64,000 nucleotides of DNA from assembly GCA_022813625.1 (NCBI GenBank), contig JAKLMB010000012.1, positions 950,498 to 1,014,497 of the forward strand, read 5' to 3'. Position numbers and translations under genes: made by a program. Positions 1 through 11,092 of the stretch are shown piece after piece. Every line of letters starts with the position of its first letter. Positions within the stretch are counted from its first letter, which is position 1. Origin of the DNA: Aaosphaeria pasadenensis. Taxonomy: Eukaryota > Ascomycota > Dothideomycetes > Pleosporales. The notes beneath the pieces were generated by a model. It worked only from the letters and a program-made list of their open reading frames with translations. It was not told where the DNA came from and ran no database searches.

Positions 1-1139
1 AGGACGGGCGCGGAGGAGGATTCGTGCCACGGGAGAATGGACTATTACGCATTGCAGCTCCCATCGCCAATAGATCAGAAGCAACTCCAGAAAATATCAT
101 CAAGTCATTGAGGGACATCATTTCTCCTTATGAACTCAATGTCACTCGAGTTGATTGGTGCGGAGTATTCGGAACCCGCCGTCGGGTATCAAGCTCAGCG
201 TCGAAGCACTCCCGTGTCTTCCTCACTGGGGACGCACTGCATGTTCATTCACCGAGGGCGGGAATTGGCATGAACTTCAGTATACAAGATGGTAAAGACT
301 TAACCCTTATTCTATACAAAGCTTTGCTAACATCGTAAGCATACAACCTCGGGTGGAAACTTGCACATGTTTTAAAGGGAATTTCTCCGCTTGCGATTCT
401 GAAGACGTACGATGAAGAGCGCGGATTGACAACTCAACAGCTTGTGGCTTTTGATAAAGCTCTGTCATATGAGTCACCTATAGGAGCGAACTTTTCGATC
501 GAAGGAACTCGTAAAAAACTACTGGATGGTCTTCCATTTTCAAGCACTATAGCTATCGAGTACGAGTCTGGGTTGCTTGTAGCGAAAGAAGGCGGCTCGA
601 TTGTTTCTAAACAGGATTTGGCGCCTGGCATTCTTTTAGGGAGGCGTCTACCAACTCACATCGTGGAAAAACATGCAAATGGAGCGCCGATCAATTTTGG
701 GAAATCTTTCCCTAGTGATGGTCGGTATCGAATTGTTATCTTCGCGGGTGATATTTCGACACCAGAGCAACTGCTCCGTGTGGAATACCTTAGTAAGGTG
801 CTGGAGTCTTCTGAGGCTTTTCGACAACGTCACGAAAGGCGTACGATCGTGCCTCAAGACGTTTTCGAAATCATCATCTTGCACAGTGCAAGCCGGGATG
901 TAGTAGAGATTGCCGACCTACCCCCGTTCCTCTTCATGAACAACGATCCTTTCAATCAAGTGTTTGTTGACAACAACCAATCAAGGACATGGACCATGAG
1001 CGAAGCATACAGCAGATATGGAATAAGTCAAGACAAAGGATGCCTTGTACTTGTACGGCCTGATAGGCATGTTATGTACATTGGCGAGTTGGAAGATGTC
1101 ACGGAGATGATGAAACTTATTTCGTTAGTTTTACTTTGA
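1..1139 (+). CDS. FAD-dependent aromatic monooxygenase (phenol 2-monooxygenase-like), 5' part missing
   Basis: The reading frame is already open at the left edge, so the N-terminal FAD-binding half lies outside the window. Exons are 1-291 and 340-1139, joined across a 48-bp intron (292-339) with a GTAAAG donor, GCTAAC branch point and TAAG acceptor; 362 residues are visible. The first exon carries GDALHVHSPRAGIGMN, the GDxxH motif that contacts FAD in the FAD_binding_3 family. Splicing restores IQDAYNLGWKLAHVLKG, typical of this family just downstream. The last 200 residues match the thioredoxin-like phenol hydroxylase C-terminal dimerisation domain (LPGxRLP-like stretch, SDGRYRIVIFAGD, LVLVRPDRHVMYIG). 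Such enzymes hydroxylate phenolic rings with NADPH and O2; the substrate here is unknown. The neighbourhood suggests a tailoring or catabolic role. Without the splice the gene would look broken by a stop at 336. Confidence 0.85.
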
Positions 1140-1730
1140 TGAGGGCTGCTCGAGCCTCACCATTCTCCGCCGGTCGCTCTACGATCGTCTTCACTTTGGG
1201 AACGCCCTCGAGGGTGAGCACAGTTCGATAATCTCCGTAATCTATGCGCAACTTAGCTACTGTACACAATAGAATGAGCAAAGATCTACGATTGACACTC
1301 TTTCCTGCTAGATTGCCTGCACACGTCCGCATCTGCTTAAACACATCCTGCGACACAATATACCGTCGTGTGGCTGCTGCGTAGCTCGCGATCTGATCTT
1401 TGTAAGACTACCAATTTCAAATGACCGCGCCTATCATTAGCTTTCCAACTTCAAATCTGCTCCTCCAGTTCAAGAGTTATGGTCCGTGAGCGCCTAAGCG
1501 TATAGTGAAAACGAAGAGTAACTGATCAGCGAGAGCAGGATTAGTTGAGCAATATTGCACCGAAGCAGCCCGCCCCAAGACGATGACGAGTGGCGCAATA
1601 CCGACAATCTCTCAGGATCTAATTCTAGCACTTCTCGATCTCTAGGGTCTCGCACACTCTCGTTGCCCACAGCTTCAGCTGACTGTGCTTCCCGTGGCCA
1701 AGGTACGGATTCCCGTTTTGAATGGGGCAA
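1117..1730 (-). CDS. Possible small gene, unidentified, convergent with the monooxygenase
   Basis: On the minus strand a 97-codon open stretch (1407-1117) follows a plausible 3' splice site (GCTAAT branch point, GGTAG acceptor). It reads like real protein (DQIASYAAATRRYIVSQDVF). Upstream, an ATG at 1730 opens 78 codons rich in charged residues that could be a first exon. I could not fix a donor joining the two in phase. The stop at 1117-1119 would make it overlap the 3' end of the convergent monooxygenase by about 23 bp. I do not recognise a family. It may instead be the 3' remnant of a lost gene. Confidence 0.25.
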
Positions 1731-2233
1731 GGCAGTCTTAACCCGATGACCCTAGAACGCAAGGTCTTTGGGGGAGAAGGCAGAATTTTCTGCACAATGA
1801 CACTATCGCAGGATTCATGGTTTATACTAGGAAATCGCAGTGACCATATTCGGTTAAATCCACCCCCATGTGGTTTGAACTCAGCATTACAAATGCTAAT
1901 ATAACGAGGTCGACAGGGTAGTTAATCCGGTGGGTGACTTCTGAGGGGCTTGGAATCGGTATCAAGATACTGACTGGGGTTGAATGTCAATCAATCACTG
2001 TTGTGCAAATATGCTGCCAAAGATGTCACAAGTAATCTTCCGTGAGGAAACTGGATGCAGAGAACTGTATCGCGGATTACCGATGAGACCCTATCTATGG
2101 AATACAATCCATTTATATACATGGTTTTGCTTGGCGGATTCGTAGGGTTCGTAGATTCGTGCTTCACGAATTAATGAATCCGCGAATCCATTCACGTGAC
2201 CTGGCCACCAGTCCAGGTGGCGCTGAGTGCCGC

Positions 2234-2346
2234 TGTTATAGCCTGTAATTACGTATTCCCATAGGTCCTCCTCAAAGGAGTCTCTGCTATCGTTCTCTAG
2301 TTATTTAGAGTTGTCTGACCAATCCCTTTTTGGTTCATCCGTAACA
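2234..2346. repeat. Candidate solo LTR or short terminal-repeat element
   Basis: A 113-bp segment begins TGTTA and ends TAACA, the TG...CA inverted ends usual for LTRs, and sits directly before the AT-rich patch. The flanks show no obvious target-site duplication. No second copy occurs in the window, so this rests on end structure only. Confidence 0.25.
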
Positions 2347-2911
2347 GCGGAATAGTTCGACGATTTCTACAGCAATGCCTACATATCTAATTCTCTTGTC
2401 AACAATAGGAACAAAGGGGACTACAGTAGCAAGGAAATTACAAGTAAATATAATGCTCTATCTATTAGCATTAGTTAGAAGAATACTAATCCTTGTTCAC
2501 AGAAGCATAAACTGTAGAAGAAGTTAGATAAATAGCTACTGCTATAATATATGAAGAAGATAGATATAGAGTAGAAAGAGATTCACTATTATTTTCTAGG
2601 AAGAGACGTATATTACTGTTTTAATTTGCTATTACATGCTTAAAAACATAGCTATAACTACTCTAGCATAAGGTGTCCGGGATCTTTTTGGAATAATATT
2701 ATCACAGCATTATCCAACAGCATTTAATAATACTCCTCCCTTAATACTCCTGCCTAACTAAAAAAAAACCAGAGAGTGGTCGAGACAGCGTGTGAGGAGG
2801 AATCAACGACAAAATTTTCTGGTGCATGGCTGCTTCCTGTTTTCCGTATCCTGGAGAACGGTATTTATAAAACTCTCCCAGGTAAGTCTCAGCCACTAAC
2901 ACTAATATACC

Positions 2912-2965
2912 TGATTACTGTTTACAATTCATGGGCACACGGCTAGTAGTTGTAAACAGTAATCA
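2912..2965. repeat. Perfect 16-bp inverted repeat, 22-bp loop
   Basis: TGATTACTGTTTACAA at 2912-2927 is exactly reverse-complementary to 2950-2965. The arms stop pairing on both sides. It could be a hairpin, a dimeric operator, or the remnant of a small inverted-repeat element. No gene start is near. Confidence 0.8.
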
Positions 2966-3984
2966 CATTTAATAACCGTTCACAGTTCAAGCGTAGACGG
3001 CCAGTCGGGCAGGAAAACCTGTTTTCAATGTCCAATAGTCGTATGTGAAAGATGAGTAAAACTTTTGCACCTATGACTGTGGAAATAGGAGGCATAGTTC
3101 CTACATTTTTGGGAACTGTTGTAGCAATGGGCTCATTCCTGGCAATTTGGTGCAAACCTGGGCCGTATTGAACTCTCCGAATGTATGAAACTCTAAATCA
3201 ACAGGGACAGACCCGATTCCTTTAGAGTTCCCTGACTCCTATCTTGCTACCACCGCTTCATGTATCTAAATAATCTTCCATCACACATAACGAAAATTGG
3301 TTAGTACCTAACGTTTCTCTCTACCAATGTACTTACCATACCCCGAAGCTTCTAAACCTACAGTTCCCTCTCATCTCGCATTGCAACTCTAAACTCGAAT
3401 AATGCCAATACCCATCTCTACAACCAATCTCCCTTTAAAGGAACGTCGCCATCCTCATTCCCACCCTCCTCTCCCACTTGGTCTTCATTGCCCCAGCACT
3501 TCGATATTACTACTTCTTCTATAGACGTAATGGAAGTTGTTCATTATAACGTTAGTAGCAGTACAAAGCAGAAATTTATAGATGGTATACACGCCTTTGC
3601 AATGATTAGATTCTTGCAAGTCCTTGATCTAAAATAGTAGCAAGTCATAGAGAAGTCCCGCACTAACGTGTCGTCATTAAGATGAACGACGCATGTCAAA
3701 AAGAGAAGAAGTGCAGAGAAAGGCGCATTGAATTTCATAGTATATACGGTTACCCAGTGATGCACAGAATTCCCCATCAAAACACCCGACAAGTAAGAAC
3801 TGCTTGCGGAAAACCCAAAAACACTAAAAATATAGGCTAAGTTGTTAGGAAAGAGAACACATATTGATAACATATTGGAAATCAACATTCCTAGTGCCTT
3901 CACTCGCACCTCTCATATTAGTCATTTGGGCCATGCATCAACACCAAACTGTAGCTAGGGAAAGCGTGATAAAGCTGTCGCATC

Positions 3985-4011
3985 GAGGATCTCGAGAGAC
4001 CGGAGATCCTC
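3985..4011. repeat. Perfect 9-bp inverted repeat (hairpin)
   Basis: GAGGATCTC at 3985-3993 pairs with GAGATCCTC at 4003-4011 across a 9-bp loop. It is followed by T-rich sequence, but no gene is close enough to call it a terminator. Confidence 0.6.
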
Positions 4012-6058
4012 TTTATTGATCTAGTTCTCGATTGCCGGGTATTCGGCATCTCTGCCATCGGAAGAGGCCTTTTTCCACTGGACTCACTCCAGAGTACGGG
4101 TAGAACTGTGGGTTTAACATTAACTGTACGCGTGTAGGTGCTGACGTATGAGCCTCAGCTAGTCCGATGTCCTCCCGAGTGGTTCCCGCAGAGGGCTATA
4201 AGTTAGTATTTACACTCGTTACCCAACTAAAAACTGCCATAGTCACATTTCCAATGCAGGGTCATGGGGTCTTTGCCCCCACTTTCATCGTACGTTGCTC
4301 TAGATCCTCGTATCTAGAGCAGAGGATTTCTATGGATCGAAACGGTTGATCTCAGACACGAACTGCAATCTCATCATCATGTTTGCGCCCAATAATTCGA
4401 TTCAAAACTACGGAAAATATAGCCGTTTGCAGCTCGCGGTACTACAATCATGTCATTCAAACGAAGCGCAGATACGTTCAATGTCTGCAGCGGATGCCTC
4501 CAATTGCTACACACAATGGCAACGATATTAGGTGTGCGCAGGAGTTCTTTGCATCAGGATATTCGTACCGGAAGACTTGCTATTGTCTTTGCCTATCATG
4601 TTTGGCGCTTTACTGAGCTCAATGCTTGTAGTCTGTTAAGAGTTGCGACAGTGGCACTCATTCAATGTTCTCAGCCTATCCAAACCGTTTCTCCCACTCT
4701 TACATCTATCTTAACGGAAAAGTCGACGGGCCGACAGACCATATCACTACCAGTTCCTCACATCCCCACTCTTATCTGGCCTTAATCCAAGGAATTCTTT
4801 GAAGAGGCTAACTTCGCGCTAATCGTTGGCAACAGGGACTGGAACGGACACAAACGTACAGTCCACCTCACGCCTTAAACGTGCATCCAGGCATCTGGAA
4901 GGCTTGTTTTAACGTTAGTATATTACATTAATAACCATACTAAGTCGTGTGCACGTCTGATTTCCCCAAAATCCAACTATTTTACACATGGTTGATTTGT
5001 TAATTGTTTTGGACAACTCGTTTCTCTCAACGGCGGATGAACAAATGTAAACAAATACTGGAGCATTGAGGGCATGGCGGTGCTTTGTCGCGTCGATAAT
5101 ACGGCTAGTCATCGTTGAATGTAGTCTGTCTATCCTTACTTCTAATACTGAACCCACTTGAAAATGATGTCTCCAATGTGACGACGTCGGTGCTCACAGT
5201 CAATTGAGTCGCCAAGCCCGTACAGAACTGTTAAGAAGCCAAGGGATAACTACGTCTTATTTCCAAGTCTATACATACCAGAATGGTGGGTCGACACTCA
5301 CACTGATCGTCTGAGTTTGCTACTTTGGAGCCGCGCGGTCCGTCCTATTCGGGCCTACCATGCGTGGTTGTCTGCTAAGACGGAAACCGGCGACGGATGA
5401 ACACACAACACACATCTCCCATTACAGTAGAAGCACATGGTGGTAGGCCCAGTATCTTGTCATCCAAGTATCATAGTCATTCCTCAATAAGCTATGTCGG
5501 AAGGTCCACGCCGAAACAACCATCCTTGGAACTATTGAGAGTGGAGAAGATCTTCATGCAATGGTGTAAGCGCCCGAAGATCGACCTTTAGCGTTCTTAC
5601 CTCAACGCTACACGTGCGATCACTATACTTTACTAGATACATATATCTCCTCGTCGTCTATTCTAAAAAATCATGAATTGTCCTTTTTCTGATGGTGCTG
5701 CCTAATCGCTGTGCGTAACTAAACACTACTCCCTAAGATTGTATTTTTGGTTTCTGGACTGGACAAAATAGTATATGCAGATTGAGATAAATATGCTGCA
5801 GTATGAACACCTCCTATTTGAGGACTCAAGTGAGAAAGTCAAGTAAGTACATGCCCAACAGATCGCCCGTAACTACTGTGTAGAACACTGTACTAAAGAC
5901 TATTCTGTAGCATGCAGAGCGACCGAAGGCATACCGTTAGTCAATTGCAAATTACATAATGACTTGGACCTTTTTCCCAGTCTAGAGTATGTTATTTTGA
6001 CCAAACCGAAAGACCTACCCCTGCTGTATAGTAGCCGCTAACTTGTATAAGTCAACAG

Positions 6059-8564
6059 GAGAATGCCTGGAGAGAGATTTGTCTACAATGTGATACAAAC
6101 CCCCCAGCGAGTTTTGAAAACAGATTCTACAATCACAGTGTCCAAGAAGGATTAAAACAACATGATACTTCAAGTAAATCAGAAACTGGTCGATCCAGCC
6201 AGACGTTACACTCAAGTATGTCATCGCTGTTTGAAGGGAAAACTGCCATGTACAGTCAACTTGAGAACGCTCAAGAACTATTACAAAAAGCTGTCTTTAG
6301 TGATCCATTGATCAATAAGAACACAGCGATTGGGACTGCTTTGATATCTTTGAATGATATTTTCAGTAAAACGAGGCAACAAGCTTGTACGTCAGACGAC
6401 AAGCATCCATTTCCGAAAACGACCTGTCCTCGGTGTTCCACTGGCGCCAAGTTGGAGCGGCCACCCTGGGAGGCCGTGCTTGAAGTGCTCGAAAAAACTA
6501 CTTGCAAGTGGCTCTGTATGATATGTTTTCTAGTTTTCTAATAGTATTTCAGCCTTTCCATCCGTTTGGTTGGCTATCGAATTTCCATTCCTTAGCTTCG
6601 ATCTACTCAAAGGGATAATTCAGAAAGCATATCACTCCCCTGAGGAATGCCCGGCAATACGCCGCGTTCTTATGTATGGCGTATTATATGTACGTTAGTA
6701 TTTCACTCCTCTACTCTATGCTTCCTAATAAGAAGTCCTTGACTAACAACTACTGGACAGAACCGTTTTTCTGAATTTGCCTATTATAGGCTTTCAGATG
6801 CTACCAAACAGGAGCCCTTACGCACATACACCAATCAATGCAAGCGCCAACTAGAACTTGCCATAAGCCAACTCGACATGAACATATCGCCAACATTTGA
6901 GAGTACGGTAGCTCTTCTGCTAGCGGCCTTCTTCGCGGTCGAGTCAGGCCAATCTTGTCTATGTTGGGTCATGAATTCTCAAGCAGCTGCGCTGTGTCAG
7001 CGACTTGGCTATCATCGCATATGCACCATGACCGATGACGATGAAATAACGCGAAAGTCTAAAATAAATATCTTCTGGTCGGTCTACGTCTTGGACAAGA
7101 CACTTTCGCTCCGCTTGGGGCACGCGTCTTCCATACAGGATTGGGATATCTCCTTGCCCTTCTTCCCGGGTAACTTACGCCTTACGGATAAAAACACGGT
7201 GGGAAAGGTGACAAAAGGCCAAGCCATCATCGTATACGCGATCAGAATCGCTCAGATCCAAGGCCAATTATACGAAAAGCTATTTAGTCCCGCAGCCTTG
7301 TCCAAGTCTGAAAGAGAACGCTCCATAATCGCTAAACAGCTTTTAAATGCCTTGGATCAAGCGTGGATAGATCGAGCAAATATCAGTGTTCTTGACTTGG
7401 CAGCGGAGTCGCCAGTCGTCCTGGAATCCAAGCAAAAATTAGCAATAATACAATTGTTATCGATAGCTGGCACAAAGAGGAGAAAGAAGCACTCATTTTC
7501 TTTTTTCTATCCTGAAGAACCCTGGGATAATGCTGCTTCAAACCTCGAGAAAAATCAGGCACCACTTGGAAATGTGATGCTAAGGGGATTGAATACAATC
7601 GACGAACTTCAACACCTGGCGGATCTGTATCATCATCGCGACGCCGTGGTACACCACGCAACATGTACGTTGATCCAAAGGGCTACGAGTTATGATAGTA
7701 TGACGTCTAGCACACCATGTCTGGCATCTGCCCGGAAGGCTCTTGCTGCCCATCAGAGATGCAGCGATAAATTCAACGTTGATGGCGTCGATCAATTGTG
7801 GCGCGGGTATCTTCAATGGTAAGTTACACATTGGAACCCCAATTCCTGACTTGACATTTGCTATCATCAGTGTTATTATCTCATTGCTTCTTCACGGTCA
7901 GTGGGCTTATATTGGGATAACTAGGTCCATCTTCCAAGCACCATTCACGCCTTTTATTGTTATCTTCTGGAACACCATTTTGACCTGCGATACTTCCGAT
8001 CTTTCAATTTTATCCAATCTGGTCAACTCACTGGACAAAGACCGCCAGAATTTTAAAGATTTAAATCAATCTTATAGTATTCTCGCATTACTCCTACACA
8101 TTGCAAGACTCTATATCGATGCCAAACAAAAAGAAACCCCTCAAATGGCAGATAAAATCTCTAGTTCTACTGGTCGCTTTATATCTAAGCTTCCTGAACC
8201 TTCCACTCCGTCCACCACACTCTCAAGAGAATGGGCTGAGAGAAATACTCACACACATTTTGATCATTACTCAAAAGTGTCAAGACAAGTTTATACTCAA
8301 AATTTGGAGCCAGCCTGGCTCACTGTTGCAGAAGAAAGCATTATGCTACCAAGTCCGCAATCTATGTCTACAAACGAGGCAGACTTATCCATCAGAGACC
8401 AGTCAGATGTACCATTAAATCTCGATATAGCTAGTCCAATGGGTGCGAACGCCAGTAATATGTTTGGCATGAATGGGTCAACAGCATTCATATCACCCAT
8501 GAGCGAATGGTCAGAGTGGTTCTCCACAAATGGATACTTCCCGAGCCGGGTACAGCAAGGTTAA
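6059..8564 (+). CDS. Fungal-specific transcription factor (fungal_trans domain); N-terminus unresolved
   Basis: Exons 6059-6503, 6553-6689, 6761-7818 and 7925-8564 splice in phase into 759 residues. The middle homology region is clear: NRFSEFAYYRLSD, PTFESTVALLLAAFFAVESG, AALCQRLGYHR, then IFWSVYVLDKTLSLRLG with SSIQDWDI, and later LWRGYLQWSIFQAPFTPF. This is the regulatory domain of Zn2Cys6 activators. An intron with a GTATGT donor (5987-6058) lies before the first exon, so at least one upstream exon exists. I found no Cys-rich zinc cluster in 5390-5986. The first listed intron is best explained as GC-AG (GCAAGT donor at 6504, 49 bp); a GT donor at 6516 would leave only 37 bp. The gene lies between the monooxygenase and the ERG6/P450 genes, so it is a candidate local regulator. 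The start is not determined. Confidence 0.8.
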
Positions 8565-9220
8565 GGCAATCCTTCCGAATTCGGTTATGGGAGTTACGAA
8601 CAATAACCAGCGCCCGTTTTCAGTGACATATCAGTCATGAGAAAGTATTCTAGATATGGTGATATGTAGAAGCTTAATAGAGGATTTATGCAATAGGACA
8701 GCCAGCATGACCGATGACGTATTAGATCGGGGGTCAATCATCCTCTTTTCCAGATCTGAATATTTGCGTTATAGTCATAGTACCCGAGTGGTGAACTTCT
8801 CTTCATGAAATCGTTGGAACCATTCACTGGCTACTGGATCTAGTGTAAACGAGTCTGATAGCTATACACTCATGAAATGCGAATTCTTCATGACTATAGC
8901 ACAAACATATCTTGGTCTGCCAGCGTGCAAGTAATTGGATGATCTTAGCCCCACATGTCTCTTTCTTGAACCACAAATGTTTAAGTGCAGAAAGGATAAT
9001 AGATTTCTCCTCAATATCTTTGGTGATTTGTATGATAGTAGGCTTGAGGTCTCATTCATAGGTATCAGGGCTCTGCGTACATTTTATCAAAAAGGTTTAG
9101 GTTGTTTCATAGCGGAAGATGAAGCCCTTGCAGCCTCTTTTCAAAATACCAAAGAATTACATTAAAGACTAAGCAATTTTCCGTTTACAATCAGCTGGAC
9201 ATGTTGATCTCATAACTATC
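8565..9220. other. Convergent intergenic region
   Basis: This is the shared 3' flank of the regulator (plus strand) and the sterol methyltransferase (minus strand). Only short, unconvincing frames are present. I see nothing else in it. Confidence 0.6.
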
Positions 9221-10452
9221 TTAATTTTCATCTGCTGGCCTGTTCGCTGGCTTCAAGCCCAACATAAAGTACATTGGAGTGAACATGTGTTGCTTTCCCG
9301 CCTCTGCGATACAATCGCCGCCGTGAATCATCTCTTTGGCCATTTTTGCAGTTCCTTTCCTGGCTACTCCAACGAGCTCGAGCAACCTGATGACAATATC
9401 CAATCCTACCCGGCCAGGCTTCGTCATCCTCACTACCAAAAGTTAGCATTTGTGATTGAGAAACGACACCCCGCCACTTACCTACGCGGAACCAGTCCGC
9501 TACACTCTGCGCATACTTTGTCTCGCCATCGCAGAAGTACCACCATGGGAGGGGATCCTCGTGCTCGGCCAGATTTTCAGCCACTTCAAGAGTAAAACCT
9601 GCAACCTTCATGGCATCGCTAGCCTCGGCAGACGTACGAATGCATGCAATTCCATTGCCACGTTCCATACCAGCACGTAGGTACACGTGTTGAGGGTTAC
9701 TTGGATCAAACTTATCAGCCATCATAACCCATTCGTACACCCCAAAACGTCCGCCTGGCTTGAGGACACGGTAGATTTCGGTGTACACCCCGACAAGCGA
9801 GGGCGCATGGACAGTAGCCTCGATGACGTATACTACGTCGAAAGTATTGTCGGGGAATGGTAGTTTCTATATCTTGAATCAGACATCTTTGAATGAAATA
9901 ACAGCCATGACCATGAAACTTACCATGAAGTCCGCCTCCACGAACTCTAGCATATCTTCACCAACGCCTTCCTTCTTTGCGAAGTCTTTCCCAACTTCGA
10001 TCTGATGAGCATTGACATTCAATCCAATGACCTTGCAGTCAGTAAAGGTAGCGATTTCCTTAGCAGGTCCACCAATACCACATCCAACATCCAAAACTTT
10101 CATTCCAGGCTTGATCTCGAGGCGTTTGGCCATGTAATGCTCGTGACGTGCCATAGCTTGGGCCATTGGCTCGCGACCGCGAGGGTAGCGGCAAAAGTGA
10201 AAGGATTGACCCCAGCCCTCGAGGTAGAAGTCAGTTGAATTGTCGTAGAAGCTGTGTACTCATTAGCGCACTCAGTCTGCAACTCGGAAATACCTACTCG
10301 TTTGCAAGACTGTCATAATTCTCTTTCCTGCGCTCACGGCCTTCACTATGCTGAGGATCGTTGCTGGGGTTGGAGGCTTTCGCGAAGTGCTTCAAATAAT
10401 CAGATGAATCTGCTCTTCTTCTCCTGGATTCGCCATTTAAATCTGAAGCCAT
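9221..10452 (-). CDS. ERG6: Sterol 24-C-methyltransferase (ERG6 family)
   Basis: Four exons (10452-10298, 10251-9924, 9866-9482, 9432-9221) splice in phase into 359 residues, close to the usual 370-380 for Erg6. Visible landmarks in order are GWGQSFHFCRYPRG (sterol region I), HEHYMAKRL, KVLDVGCGIGGPAKEIA (SAM motif I), EADFMKLPFPDNTFDVVYVIEATVHAP, YRVLKPGGRFGVYEW, GNGIACIRTSAEA, and a C-terminal FTPMYFMLGLKP. The family transfers methyl from S-adenosylmethionine to C-24 of zymosterol or lanosterol side chains. One family-conserved position differs: EATVHAP where Erg6 usually has EATCHAP. Its place beside two P450s and an ABCG transporter suggests a cluster-specific paralogue and not the housekeeping copy, but that is inference. 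All introns are 46-57 bp with standard signals. Confidence 0.92.
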
Positions 10453-11092
10453 TACGTCGATTCTATGATGCTTGGTGGAGCTGAAATTTGCTAGTGTTAG
10501 GTGGGATGGGCTTTATTGCAGTCGACACTGTTTACTATGCCACACTTGTGTAACCATATTCTTTCAGCCAACACTCGCCCCACCATGCAAGAAATTGCCT
10601 TGCGTGCCTCACCAATCATTTACAGGGGTTCAAGTTTGAATCAAAATCGATAAATTCTGTGTAATCCCCGAACCGAACGTCTGGGTCCATGCTGTAGGCT
10701 GACGGCTATATGTATGTAAATGCGGAGCGCCGGCGCAGTTGAGAGTTTAGCGCTTACATTCATGCAGCCAACATGGCAAGGCCAAATTAATTGAACTTGG
10801 AACGTTCGTCCTTCGTTTTGAGCATCTGTGGGCAATGCATGGGGCCAATAGGCTACCGTTGCGCTGGTTCCATGTAAGTAGCAACGGTCGAATTATTCCC
10901 AAAAGACTCAATCAAATCGTATGTTCCATATTTATGCTATTCTTTGGAGGTCTTGGAGCCTTGCGAATGCAATGATTGATGAATTCCGAGAAATCGAGCA
11001 TCCCTGAATCACCAATCAACCTGAAGGCGGCTAAGCTGGACCCCTAACATTTCCGTTCGTACGGTTTGCAAGCTCAGCATTAGGACAGACAA
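10453..11092. other. Intergenic region between two minus-strand genes
   Basis: This holds the upstream region of the methyltransferase and the 3' flank of the P450. No gene or repeat was recognised. Confidence 0.6.

Larger units (their letters stand above)
1731..5986. other. Gene-poor region with an AT-rich patch
   Basis: No convincing gene was found over more than 4 kb. Open frames are short, overlap on both strands and show no recognisable motifs. The patch 2347-2770 is visibly AT-rich and low in complexity, compatible with an old mobile element decayed by repeat-induced point mutation, but no transposase or reverse transcriptase could be read. A 121-codon minus-strand frame at 3544-3909 is hydrophobic but has no family I can defend. 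Around 5470-5590 a short piece between a TAG and a GTGTAAG could be an unassigned exon of the downstream regulator. Local inverted repeats are listed separately. Confidence 0.5.

Noticed and set aside
292..339. Premature stop in the monooxygenase suggesting a pseudogene
   Set aside because: The stop lies inside a normal 48-bp intron; splicing restores the family sequence.
3544..3909. 121-codon hydrophobic minus-strand frame, possibly a transporter remnant
   Set aside because: Only a faint resemblance (VKALGMLISNMLS) to sugar-transporter loops; the rest does not fit, so not called.
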